From positions 1 to 46,416 of the forward strand of contig CAKZLZ010000136.1 of NCBI GenBank assembly GCA_937127435.1: 46,416 bases of DNA. The letters run 5' to 3'. Under the pieces are notes generated by a model. It was not told the origin of the DNA, made no database searches, and saw only the letters and a list, made by a program, of their open reading frames with translations. Below, one piece after another: positions 6,727 to 15,700 of the stretch. The position numbers and the translations under genes were made by a program. Source of the stretch: an uncultured Verrucomicrobiota bacterium (GTDB lineage Bacteria > Verrucomicrobiota > Kiritimatiellia > SS1-B-03-39 > UBA6053). The stretch's first letter is position 1. Every line of letters starts with the position of its first letter.

Positions 6727-7955
6727 GGCTGCACCTCCCCGGTTGTACCTGCGCTTTGAGCAAGTGTTTGCAACAGTGCTTTGGATGCTTTGGCCACATT
6801 CAGTTGGGCTTGCAGTGCCTCCATAATAACTTCGGGCTCGGGTGAATTCTGAAACAAGCTGTCCATATAGCCGTTAATCGAATTGGTTTTACTTGTCAGT
6901 TTTCGGTCGGTTGAAATCTTCAGACGGTCAAATGCCTTTTTCTGATCGGCGACTTTCCGCTTTGCGCTGTTCAGACTTCCCCGAAGTTTTTTCAGTTTTC
7001 CATAAAGCGCATTTTTTTCTTTTCCGCTTTCCATGGTTTTGACGGTGGCTTCCCCGGTTTTAATTTCTGTTTCCAGTTCTGCAACTTTGGCTTCGGATTC
7101 TGCAATGTTTGCGGTCATCTCTGCCTGTTTTTTCTCCAGTTCTGCTTTTCGGTCCACAAGATGTTGGTCGTAGTCTTTGAGAGTTTGAATAAAGTCATCG
7201 GGAACCTCGGTAAGGCGGTTGAGCGCCTGCCCGGATTTTCCGCCGTAGGCGGACCGGACCGTGTGATCGACTTTTCCCTTGGCTTCAAGGGCAGAGGACA
7301 TGGCCTGTTTCAGGTCTGCAAGTTCACCGGTAATGGCATCGTTTTCAATCCAGTCCAATTGCAGTTCTCCGGAGTTCACCAAGGCGAAGGTGATGGCATT
7401 TTGTTCGGCAATTGTATCCAGCATTTGATACGCCCCGGTATGCAGGTCGTCAATTTCCAGGAGGGTGGGTATCAGCGCTTCCAGGTTTTTGTCGGCAATG
7501 AGGTCCGCGAGAGGGATGGATTTTGCTTCACTTTCGTTAATGGTTTTCAGCAGATCCTGGTAGTTTTGAATCATGAGCATTTGTGCGCTCATAAACTGGG
7601 TGAAAAGTTCGGTGGCGTCTTTGGGCGCAACTTCGATCATCTCCTGTTCAAAGGAACGGAGCTGATTCATTTTGTTGTCCCGGATTTTTGCCATGGCCTG
7701 TTTGATTTCCTGGAGTTCGGAAACTTTGGAATGGAGGACCAGAAGGTTGGCATCCTCGACGTGTTGCTGAAGTTGTTCGGCTTGCTGGCTGTTAATGGTC
7801 AGCTTGCGGGTCGAAGGTTTTCTGGGCGGTTCCTCGGGCAGGGACAGCCAGACAATGAGAAAAATGACATGCAGGAGGACCGAGGGAACGATCCAGACCA
7901 GCCGGTTCTTTTTTTCTTCGTCAAACGGAGAATAATCGTCTGCGGAATTACTCAT
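6723..7955 (-). CDS. Membrane-anchored coiled-coil protein in the TonB position
   Basis: This 410-residue protein has a short cytoplasmic N-terminus with charged residues and one transmembrane segment at about residues 18-38 (VWIVPSVLLHVIFLIVWLSL). The topology is that of TonB/TolA. The periplasmic part is almost wholly helical: a first helical region (about 50-250) and a long heptad-rich coiled coil (about 270-345) with many Glu, Lys and Ala. The proline-rich linker and C-terminal beta domain of classical TonB are absent. The start overlaps the ExbD-type stop and its own stop overlaps the next start, both by four bases. I infer that it transmits the movement of the ExbB/ExbD motor to the next gene product, like TolA. 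It was not recognised as a named family. Confidence 0.7.
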   Translation of the reverse strand: MSNSADDYSPFDEEKKNRLVWIVPSVLLHVIFLIVWLSLPEEPPRKPSTRKLTINSQQAEQLQQHVEDANLLVLHSKVSELQEIKQAMAKIRDNKMNQLRSFEQEMIEVAPKDATELFTQFMSAQMLMIQNYQDLLKTINESEAKSIPLADLIADKNLEALIPTLLEIDDLHTGAYQMLDTIAEQNAITFALVNSGELQLDWIENDAITGELADLKQAMSSALEAKGKVDHTVRSAYGGKSGQALNRLTEVPDDFIQTLKDYDQHLVDRKAELEKKQAEMTANIAESEAKVAELETEIKTGEATVKTMESGKEKNALYGKLKKLRGSLNSAKRKVADQKKAFDRLKISTDRKLTSKTNSINGYMDSLFQNSPEPEVIMEALQAQLNVAKASKALLQTLAQSAGTTGEVQP

Positions 7956-8395
7956 GGATTTGATTCGAGCGTGTCTGCGTGGGGGGCGTTTTTGTCCTGC
8001 GTATGCAAGGCGTAATTTGTCAGCCCTTCATAGGCGCAGAGGTCCAGGACCTGTACCAGAAATCGCGAGGGGGTGTTGCGGTCCACTTTGATGCGCAAGT
8101 GACCGTCGGGATTGGTTTCGCCCCAGGCTTTGAGTTGATTGTGGAGTTCCTGTTGTCCGATCGGGGTGGCGCCCCAATAAAATTTCCCCTGGGCATCCAC
8201 CACCAGGTTTTGAACCTGCATGGCGGCACTGGAGATTGAAGAGATCGCGGGATCGGGAAGATCCACGGGAATTTCCTGCTCGGGTTTTTTCATGGTGGTG
8301 GACACCAGAAAGAAAATCAGCAGGAGGAAAACACAGTCGATGAGCGGTCCCATATCGACTGTGATGTCATCACCATCATCCAAATTGAGACGCAT
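7952..8395 (-). CDS. exbD: ExbD/TolR-family biopolymer transport protein
   Basis: The 147-residue protein has the family layout: a short cytoplasmic start, one transmembrane helix at about residues 16-36, and a small periplasmic domain. In PLIDCVFLLLIFF the aspartate at residue 20 is in the place of the proton-path aspartate of ExbD/TolR/MotB. The periplasmic part has an EIPVDLP motif just after the helix, as in many ExbD proteins, and a beta-alpha domain to about 137. It starts one base after the ExbB-type stop, so the two are co-translated. With its partner it forms a proton-driven motor in the inner membrane. Confidence 0.92.
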   Translation of the reverse strand: MRLNLDDGDDITVDMGPLIDCVFLLLIFFLVSTTMKKPEQEIPVDLPDPAISSISSAAMQVQNLVVDAQGKFYWGATPIGQQELHNQLKAWGETNPDGHLRIKVDRNTPSRFLVQVLDLCAYEGLTNYALHTQDKNAPHADTLESNP

Positions 8396-8396
8396 C

Positions 8397-9182
8397 TTAT
8401 TCGCCCTGTTCGGAGGTGGAGCTGGCGGGTTTAAACCAGCGGCTAATCAAATGACTGAGTTGCTCCTCCAACCCCAAAGCGAGCATGTTGGTACGAATGC
8501 GGAAAAAGTGATAACAGGAGAGGGCGGGGACTGCGATTACCAGACCGAGGGCGGTGGTAATCAACGCGAAAGAAATATCGCCGGCCATAATGGAGGGGTC
8601 ACCCATTTCGCCCGCCAAAGCGACGGATTCAAAAGCGCCGATCATTCCGTAAACGGTTCCGAAAAGTCCCAGCAGCGGGCTGATGGTGGCGACCACGGCC
8701 AAGGGGTAGGCCCATTGCAGGTGGTAACGCATTTCGCGGCTGGCCACATCGCCGGCCATGGTGGTGACGTCGGTGCGGGGGGAGTCGCGGTGTTCTGCGA
8801 TTTCGATGATGACCCGGCCGAGGGTGGAATGGCTTCCGGCCGCCAGTTGTTTGACGCCTTCCATATCTCCGTTGTTCCAGAGCTTGTCTGCTTTGCCGGC
8901 CAGACCCGCAGGGGTGATACGGGATTTGCGCAGGTTAAACACCCGTTCGAAAGCAAAAGAGAATCCAATGATGGAAATGGCGAACAGGGCGATACCGGTT
9001 TTGCCACTGCCGCGGAGTTTTTCTACCAGGGCGTTGGAAGAGCTGACTTCTTCATCCAGGGTTTCTTCAACCACGATTTCGGTGGCGACTTCCGCTTCTT
9101 CCTGGGCGAAGATCCCGAAGGGAGACACGGAAAAGGCAACAAAAAGGCATACGATGTATAGAGGGATTCTAAGAGATTTCAT
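8397..9182 (-). CDS. exbB: ExbB/TolQ/MotA-family proton channel protein
   Basis: The 261-residue protein begins with a signal-peptide-like hydrophobic segment (about 5-26, ending IFAQ), then an acidic periplasmic stretch (28-50). Three channel helices follow at about 62-82, 158-182 and 204-228. The segment ISPLLGLFGTVYGMIGAF is the family signature of helix 2, and ISFALITTALGLVIAVPA is that of helix 3. An extra N-terminal signal and acidic extension is common in ExbB2-like proteins of Bacteroidetes and PVC bacteria. It is the first gene of the four-gene unit; the preceding hydrolase gene ends 90 bases upstream on the same strand and may share its promoter. Confidence 0.93.
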   Translation of the reverse strand: MKSLRIPLYIVCLFVAFSVSPFGIFAQEEAEVATEIVVEETLDEEVSSSNALVEKLRGSGKTGIALFAISIIGFSFAFERVFNLRKSRITPAGLAGKADKLWNNGDMEGVKQLAAGSHSTLGRVIIEIAEHRDSPRTDVTTMAGDVASREMRYHLQWAYPLAVVATISPLLGLFGTVYGMIGAFESVALAGEMGDPSIMAGDISFALITTALGLVIAVPALSCYHFFRIRTNMLALGLEEQLSHLISRWFKPASSTSEQGE

Positions 9183-9272
9183 AAATTTTATGGGTCAAAA
9201 TGACGTAAACTATTGCGAGAGGAGTTTAGCTGTAAAGAGAGGGATTCAAATTGTCAAAGGATTTTCAGGCCC

Positions 9273-10298
9273 TCATTTCAGATCGGCCAGGAGTTCCGGC
9301 AGAATATTCTGGGCGGCTTGCCGGCCCATATGCTCATAGCCTTCCCCGTTGGGATGCAGGTTGTCGGGGAGGAGGCCGGCGAGGGATTCGCCCAGCAATT
9401 CGGTGCCTTCAAACAGGAAGATGTGATTGTCGCCATGTGCCTTCAGCGCCTGATAGGCCCGGCGAAGTTGCTCCCGGTAATTTTCCAGGGTCATGTCGCC
9501 GGCATTGGTTTCGGTTTCGCGGTTCGCCCCGAAAATGGGGGTGATGAGACCGATGGGGGTTTCGGGATGCTTTTCGCGGAGAATGCGGACAAACCCGACG
9601 ACCGCCGGCGCGAAACTCCGTTCGTTGAGGGATCCACGTCCATAGATGTTGATGCCCAGTTTTAAGGTGATGATATCGGCGGGTAGATCGCGGATCATCA
9701 GGGCCATCATGGAATCGAGATGGCATTGGCCACCGACACCCAGACAGGTGAGATCGAGATTGTGGGCGCGAGCGGCCATAGCGGGCCAGGAATGACTGGG
9801 GCTGAAACTGCCATGGCAATGGGTAATGGAACTGCCGTAAGTGACCCAGCGGAGACGTTGATCTTCGACCGGAGAAAATTCAGATCCATCGGCCACTTTT
9901 AGGCCGCGCAGGATAAGAGGACCACCCGTGGGCATCCAGATTTCCTGAATCTGGGTGGCGTCTTCTGAAAGATTTTCAAAACGAATGGTGGAAGTGTTTT
10001 CGCCGGTAGAGGTGGAAGCCACCCGCTTTCCGTCCACCACCAAATCAAAGAGGCGGTCAAAGTGATCCCCTTCCACCCATGCGATATCAAGTTCGACAAA
10101 AGGACTGTTGCTGTGAAAACGGAGACGGATGCCGGCAGGTTCCCGCAATTTTTCGGAGAGTGCGCAATGGCTTTGAAAGAGCGGGAGCTCTTGCACGGGC
10201 AGACGCCAAAGATGAATGCCGTCGGGTTTGACGTCCAAACTTACTGCACCTTGAATAAAGGAGGGGGCTAATGTGATTTCCATAATATTTATATCCAT
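9273..10298 (-). CDS. Two-domain SGNH/GDSL hydrolase, probable carbohydrate esterase
   Basis: This 341-residue protein has an N-terminal beta-sandwich (about residues 1-125) followed by an SGNH hydrolase domain (about 128-335). The blocks are visible in order: WVTYGSSITH with the nucleophile serine, GVGGQCHLDS with the oxyanion glycine, LKLGINIYG in the place of the GxN block, and LLPDNLHPNGEGYEH with the catalytic Asp and His. This architecture is shared by carbohydrate esterases that remove acetyl groups from plant polysaccharides, such as the CE2 and CE20 groups. No signal peptide is apparent, so it may act in the cytoplasm on imported oligosaccharides. It lies 90 bases upstream of the ExbB-type gene on the same strand. 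Confidence 0.85.
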   Translation of the reverse strand: MDINIMEITLAPSFIQGAVSLDVKPDGIHLWRLPVQELPLFQSHCALSEKLREPAGIRLRFHSNSPFVELDIAWVEGDHFDRLFDLVVDGKRVASTSTGENTSTIRFENLSEDATQIQEIWMPTGGPLILRGLKVADGSEFSPVEDQRLRWVTYGSSITHCHGSFSPSHSWPAMAARAHNLDLTCLGVGGQCHLDSMMALMIRDLPADIITLKLGINIYGRGSLNERSFAPAVVGFVRILREKHPETPIGLITPIFGANRETETNAGDMTLENYREQLRRAYQALKAHGDNHIFLFEGTELLGESLAGLLPDNLHPNGEGYEHMGRQAAQNILPELLADLK

Positions 10299-10555
10299 TT
10301 GAGGTCAGAAGAAGCCATTTGTTTGTGTGAAGCCCGAAGAAAAGTCAAATAAACCTTTCGAAAAGAGACATTTTTGAAAAATGGGGACGAGGGCATCTTG
10401 GCTGATATTTTTGTGAACAAATCATCCGGCTCAAAAGCATTTTAAATAAAACTATAGCTCATTTATAATGGGGGTCTTACTGTTTATTCGTAAAAACCAC
10501 GAAAAAAACGTCTCCCTGATTCCCACGAATTGAATGCATTACCCGGAGGTGTATT

Positions 10556-11002
10556 CTACAAGCCGAGTTTACCTGATACTTTCATCTTCAGTCTCCGCTG
10601 CTTCTTTTCCGGTGCGGCTTCGCGGAGGAGGTATTTCTTTTGAGAGGTTTGGGTTTGCAGGTAAAGTGCTTTGGCCGGAACTTTTTTGCCACCCCGAAAA
10701 TGCATAAAGTCGTCTATTAATTCCAATCCTAGAATGTGTTCACGGGGAATGTCGGTTTTACGATAGCCAAACCAAAGCGGGTGGTAGAGCGTTACGTGAT
10801 TCCGGTGTATTTTTGCGAATGGGCAATGGATCAGTATTCCGGAAACCAAGCTGAAAATAAAACCCATGAGAATAAAGGGAAGGCTATTTAAGATCTCCCC
10901 CCGATACACCGATACTCCTCCGCCAACCAGGAAGAAAAATCCTCCCAGGGCAAAAGGAATCATGGCGACTCGCAGGATGGGATTTGTTTGGGTGAGGATC
11001 AT
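10556..11002 (-). CDS. Hypothetical membrane protein (148 aa)
   Basis: The open frame extends to 11110, but that extension overlaps the end of the upstream gene and has unlike composition. The ATG at 11002 is preferred; it gives MILTQTNPILRVAMIPFALGG. Two hydrophobic segments lie at about residues 11-30 and 40-58, in the order of a membrane hairpin. The C-terminal 80 residues are basic and soluble, with an LYHPLWFGYRKTDIPREHILGLE segment of the type seen in PH-like bacterial domains (a membrane hairpin followed by a small beta domain). Function is unknown. The gene is third in a leftward group with the BASS-type transporter. Confidence 0.55.
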   Translation of the reverse strand: MILTQTNPILRVAMIPFALGGFFFLVGGGVSVYRGEILNSLPFILMGFIFSLVSGILIHCPFAKIHRNHVTLYHPLWFGYRKTDIPREHILGLELIDDFMHFRGGKKVPAKALYLQTQTSQKKYLLREAAPEKKQRRLKMKVSGKLGL

Positions 11003-11036
11003 GGGAGAATCAATATTTTTCAGGAATCTCTCGAAT

Positions 11037-11591
11037 TTACTGCTTGGGCGGCCAGGGCTTTGTGATGCCATACGACTCGCGCTGCATTTCATCTTTGAGA
11101 ATCGGGTCATTGTTGAGAATGAGCTGCTTAAGATTTCCGGTTAAATCAAATTCAAATTGCCATTCGACAGTGGGGGTATCGTAAAAAAGAATTTCTTCAT
11201 CTTCATCCCGATCCGAACCGTATGGTTCTCCAAGAAGTGCAACGATGGCCTCTTTTTTCGTGGAAGTTAACGTTTGGTTCCCATAGTGAAGGGTCCCGGT
11301 AAAAGGGGTGAATCCTTCATTTGAAACATCATCCCAGACAATGCGCAGATCGCAGAATTTTTCTGTCTTCGCATCAAATCCTATTGCGATTCCCAGGGAA
11401 TAATAGATGAGGGTTTCGAGTTTATTTACAGTTTTGGGGTTTTCCGTTTTCCCTAAAAAAGAAAAGGCATCTATACCTGTTTCCAAGGGTTTCCCGCACA
11501 GGGAAGCGTTTTGAGTGTCGAGGGTGAGGTGAAGAGGGGTCATTTTCTCCCAATCATCTGTAAAGGTTTTGGTACGGAATAATTTAAACAT
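11037..11591 (-). CDS. Hypothetical protein, DUF-type (184 aa)
   Basis: The longer open frame to 11747 has a Ser/Pro-rich start that is antisense-like translation of the transporter gene, so the ATG at 11591 is chosen. It overlaps the end of the transporter frame by eight bases. The protein is soluble, with a beta-rich first half (MTPLHLTLDTQNASLCGK) and an acidic segment SDRDEDEEILFYDTPTVEWQFEFD followed by LTGNLKQLILNND. This pattern recalls uncharacterised proteins that carry an SMI1/KNR4- or DUF7738-like fold. Assignment is weak. Confidence 0.6.
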   Translation of the reverse strand: MFKLFRTKTFTDDWEKMTPLHLTLDTQNASLCGKPLETGIDAFSFLGKTENPKTVNKLETLIYYSLGIAIGFDAKTEKFCDLRIVWDDVSNEGFTPFTGTLHYGNQTLTSTKKEAIVALLGEPYGSDRDEDEEILFYDTPTVEWQFEFDLTGNLKQLILNNDPILKDEMQRESYGITKPWPPKQ

Positions 11592-12543
11592 AAGAGACAC
11601 TTTTTCTACGGATAAAGGCGTGGGCGGGGACGAAGGCGAGGTTCCAGGGAATTTCGGCCAGGATGACGAAGAGGAGGATGTCGCTGCCGGGAAAAAACTG
11701 TTTGGCGAAGACAATCGAGAGTCCGATATTGGTCCAGGTGGCGACAATGGCGAGGGTGGATCGGTCGCGGAGGGATGCGCCGGGGAAATGCAGGATCCAG
11801 CCGATGGCGTAGGCCAGCATCATACATCCCGAGGCCACCGCCACACCTTCCAGGACCGCTGTGGGGTTTTCTTTCACGGTTCCGGAGAGTCCGGAAACCG
11901 CTCCGAGCACCACCAGACACAATAAAACCACCGAAAGCGATGCGGTGTGGGGTTTCAGGACTTTTAAAATGGGTTTTCCCCGGCGAAGCGTAAGTTGAGC
12001 GGCCGCAAAGGGGATCAGGATTAACTTGGCCAGAAAGCGTATCATCTCCCATATTTCCACTTCCATAGTGGCTCCCACCCAGAAAGACAATAGCAGGGGA
12101 AGCGTGAAGGGGGCGATCATGGAGGTGAGGATCAGGGTGCACAGGGTCCGCTCAAAATGTCCATGCATGACCAAGGCCAGGGTCGGCGCGAGCGCAGCCA
12201 CCGGGCAGGCATAGAGGAGAAGCACGCCGGTGCCCCAGGCCGGATGGGTGCCGGCAAGCTGTTCCAGCGCTCTGACGGCGAGAAAGAGCAGGGAGGGAAG
12301 CAGGATCAGACAAAAGAGGTTCAGCCAAAGCTGTCGTTTGCCGTTTCGAATTTCACGGACCAAAATTTCATAGTCTGTTTTGAGGAAACTCAGGTAGATC
12401 ACCCCCATCAACACCGGAAAAATCAAAGGCGCTGAAAAATCGGCGAGTCGGGGGAAGAACAGGCCAGCCGCCAAAGCCACAATCAGAAACAAACTGAAAT
12501 GGCGGGTAAGCAGGGATTCAAAGAGGGTGAAAAACCGACGCAT
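11584..12543 (-). CDS. Bile acid:sodium symporter (BASS)-family transporter
   Basis: The 319-residue protein has about nine to ten transmembrane segments. The N-terminus (FSLFLIVALAAGLFFPRL, then FPVLMGVIYLSFLKTD) is the first-helix pattern of BASS and related ACR3-type carriers. A later NIGLSIVFAKQFFPGSD stretch lies in the place of the second cation-binding region. Such carriers move organic anions, often with sodium. The substrate is unknown. The frame is open to 12579, but the ATG at 12543 (MRRFFTLFE) gives a normal short cytoplasmic start. It is the promoter-proximal gene of a leftward set with the two small genes behind it. Confidence 0.75.
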   Translation of the reverse strand: MRRFFTLFESLLTRHFSLFLIVALAAGLFFPRLADFSAPLIFPVLMGVIYLSFLKTDYEILVREIRNGKRQLWLNLFCLILLPSLLFLAVRALEQLAGTHPAWGTGVLLLYACPVAALAPTLALVMHGHFERTLCTLILTSMIAPFTLPLLLSFWVGATMEVEIWEMIRFLAKLILIPFAAAQLTLRRGKPILKVLKPHTASLSVVLLCLVVLGAVSGLSGTVKENPTAVLEGVAVASGCMMLAYAIGWILHFPGASLRDRSTLAIVATWTNIGLSIVFAKQFFPGSDILLFVILAEIPWNLAFVPAHAFIRRKSVSYV

Positions 12544-12631
12544 GCGCGGGACCATGGTCCTTGGGGTGAGGGAGGTCAAGATCTCCCTTTGGGTGTATGC
12601 ACTAAATCATGTTTTAGAAGATTCGATATAT

Positions 12632-12689
12632 GTAGTGCCACGGTCCCCGTGGCAAACTCCAATGTTTTCCACGGGGACCGCGGAACTAC
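12632..12689. repeat. Inverted repeat with GC-rich palindromic arms between divergent genes
   Basis: The arms at 12632-12652 and 12669-12689 are reverse complements over 21 bases with two mismatches, separated by 16 bases. Each arm holds its own palindrome of the type CCACGGTCCCCGTGG. The outer ends are GTAGT and ACTAC. Its location between the divergent transporter and GH94-like genes could suggest an operator, but the size and structure fit a REP-doublet (REPIN-like) better. Confidence 0.65.
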
Positions 12690-12778
12690 CTTTACTCAGA
12701 CGAATTCATCCTTGCCGGATGAGTTATTTAATGTTATTTAATAACGTTCCTTTTTATGATCCCCCACAGAGAAAACGT

Positions 12779-15700
12779 ATGACATCTTTTGATCGTAGTG
12801 CCCCTTATAGTTCATTTTTACCCGGGATCGCCGGGGTAAACGGAAAGCCACTTTGGCTTTATTTCGTAAATCGCGGGCAGGCGGTGGCTTGTTTCGGGAC
12901 GCAGGACAAGGACCATGCGATCATGCCTTTTCAATCGGCTTTTCTGCATCAGGCCCGGGTGGAACAGGAGGGTTTCCGCACCTTGCTTCGTTGGCGCGAG
13001 CACGATGAATGGCATTTTTACGAACCCTTTCGGGCGGCGGAAGAGGCGGCACGTTCACTTGATACCACACCTTCATCCCTGTTTTTAAAGGAAGAGGGCA
13101 ATGCAAAAGGTTTGGATTTTCAGGTGTCCTACACTACGGTTGCCAATGAGACCTGTCCCTGCCTGTTACGGACCGTGACGCTTAAAAACAGTTCTGCGAC
13201 CTCCCGCAGCCTGGAAATTCTGGATGGATTTCCGCGCTTGATTCCTTATGGGCTGAATCATTCGGCCTCCCAGAACGAACCTTTCGTCAGTTTGGGTTAT
13301 TTGAAGATCGATGGACTGGAAGAGGGACTTCCCTTTTACCGGTTTTTGGATGCGCCTTCTTACGACCATGTCATCGGCAAACGCGAAGCCGGTAATTTCT
13401 ATTTTTCCTTTGCGGAGGATGCAAATGGATCTTTGCCGATTCTTGCAGACGGGGACTGTGTTTTCGGGGAAGGCGGATCTTTGGCCACGCCCTTGTGTTT
13501 TGCCCGGGGAGATGCGCTTCAGTTGTCCGCCCAAAAAACGGCTTGTATGACCGCTTCGGCTTTTTCCCATCAAACAAGGGAGTTGGCCCCGGGGGAGTCT
13601 GTTACCTGGCATACGCTCTGCGGATCGGCTGAATCTTTTGAAGTGGCGCGTGATTTTCGTCAGCGCGCGATGGGCAAAGGGTGGGTCGTGCGCATGCAGA
13701 AGGCGTCGGCGCTGGAAGTGGACAAGGTTCTGCACCGCTTTTTCATGCACGGGGAGGAGGAGCTGTTTAATCAGTATATCCCCATGACTTTTCTCGACAA
13801 CGTTTTGCGCGGCGGACTCCCGATTACGCTCTCGGCGGGGGACCGGAATCATCCCCTGCATGTCTACAACCGGGTGCATGGTGATTTGGAGCGGGATTAC
13901 AACAGCTTTCGTTTGTCGCCCACTTATTACAGTCAGGGAAACGGACATTACCGGGATGTAAATCAGAACCGGCGGAATGATATTTGGTTTAATCCGGATA
14001 TAGGTGCGGGAAATCTCCGCTACTTCTTTAATCTTCTGCGGCTCGACGGATTTAATCCGATGGAATGTCTGGGGGTGGTTTTCCGTCTGGATGAAGACGT
14101 CGATGCGGCGGTTTTGGTCGAAGAGGTCGGGCTCCACGATCCTGAGGGAATGTTGGCAGACTGCATTTCGGGTGAATTTGCGGTGGGAGATCTGTTGGGC
14201 GCCCTGGAGAAATCCGGCGTGAAGCAAAAAGAACGTTCGCTGGTGCTCGAAAAGATTCTCGCGGTTTCGAGCCTCCACGAACGGGCTGAATTTGGAACCG
14301 GCTTCTGGATTGACCATTGGTTTTACTGCTTTGACCATTTGGACCGCTTTGGCGCGCTGTTCCCGGACCGGGTGGAGCATCTCTTATTGCATGAGGCGGA
14401 TTATAGTTATTGGGATGATGAAAACCGGGTGCTTCCGCGGGCGGAACGTTATCTGTTGGTGGGAGAGAATTTGGTACATCAGATGGGGCAACCGCTGGTG
14501 GATCCGGCAAAGAAGAAAATGTTGGCCGGCCGGCGGGATCCGGTGAACCGGGTACGGGTAGAGGGGGGAAAAGGAAGCGTTTATACCACCAATCTGTTGG
14601 AAAAAATTCTTTGTCTGATGTTAAACAAAGCGGCCTCTGTGGCGCCCTCCGGATTGGGATTGGAAATGGAGGCCGGGCATCCGGGCTGGCTGGATTCGCT
14701 CAACCGCCTTCCCTACATGTTTGGATCCAGTACTTCCGAGCTTTTTCAATTGCTGCGGGCGGTCCGCATGCTGTCGGATTTGCTGGAGCCTCTGGAAGTT
14801 CCGGTACAATCCTGGCCCCGGGAGCTGGGTACTTTTCTGGATGAAATCGATCAGGCCGTACGGATGGATGACGAAGATCCTATGCTGTACTGGCAGGCGG
14901 CGAATGCGGCAAAAGAAAGCTTCCGGGCCGAGACCTGGATGGGGCTTTCCGGAGAAATGTGTGAGGTGGATGCGGAGCGGCTGGGTTCGTTTTTGACCTC
15001 GCTGGATGCTTTTCTGTTGAAGCTGACCGGCAAGATCACAGATGACGCCAGCGGGTTGCCGCAGACTTATTTCCTGCATAAACCCGAGGGCTGGACCTTG
15101 CAGCGCGATGCCGAAGGGAATGAACTCCTTTCTGTTGATGGGTATCCGCGGGTGTCGGTACCCGGGTTTACGGCCGAAGCATTGCCATTGTTTCTGGAAG
15201 CCCCGGTGCATGCGCTTCGGATTTGTGGAGACGACCGGGAGGCGAAACGCCTGTGTGATTCATTGCGGGAGTCCCCGCTTTTCGATCCCAAGTTAAAAAT
15301 GTATATTTTGGGGGACCGGATGTCTGACTATGGGGCGTCAGTGGGGCGTCTGGGGGTGTGGACGGCCGGTTGGTTCGAAAATGAAAATGTTTTTCTGCAC
15401 ATGGAGCACAAGTTGTTGGTTTCCATGTATGAGAGCGGGCAATACGAGCGGTTGTTTGAAAGCATGCGCGATGTGATGGTTCCTTTTCAGCCTCCGGAAC
15501 GATACGGACGGAGTCCGCTGGAGAACACCTCTTTTATTACCTCCAGCCGTCATCCTTATCCGGAGCGGCATGGGCGCGGATACCAGCCGCGTTCCAGCGG
15601 GACCACGGCTGAAGTGCTGGATCTTTTTTTGAGAATGTGTTTTGGCGACCGGCCCTTCCGGATGGAAGGCGGAGAGCTGCTGTTTGAACTCGCTCCCAGC

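Noticed and set aside
10351..10364. Palindrome around CTTTCGAAAAG upstream of the SGNH hydrolase gene
   Set aside because: The match to the LacI-type motif is poor and no promoter boxes line up with it.
12527..12778. N-terminal extension of the GH94-like gene
   Set aside because: It crosses the REPIN-like inverted repeat and does not resemble the family; the ATG at 12779 matches the conserved N-terminus.
12861..12871. ATTTCGTAAAT palindrome as a further LacI operator
   Set aside because: It lies inside the coding region of the GH94-like gene about 80 bases after the start, and one AT-rich match of this length can occur by chance.
13166..14380. A 404-residue minus-strand open frame within the GH94-like gene
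   Set aside because: The plus-strand protein has a clear family match over the same bases, and the minus-strand product has no recognisable domain and a His/Arg-rich shadow composition.
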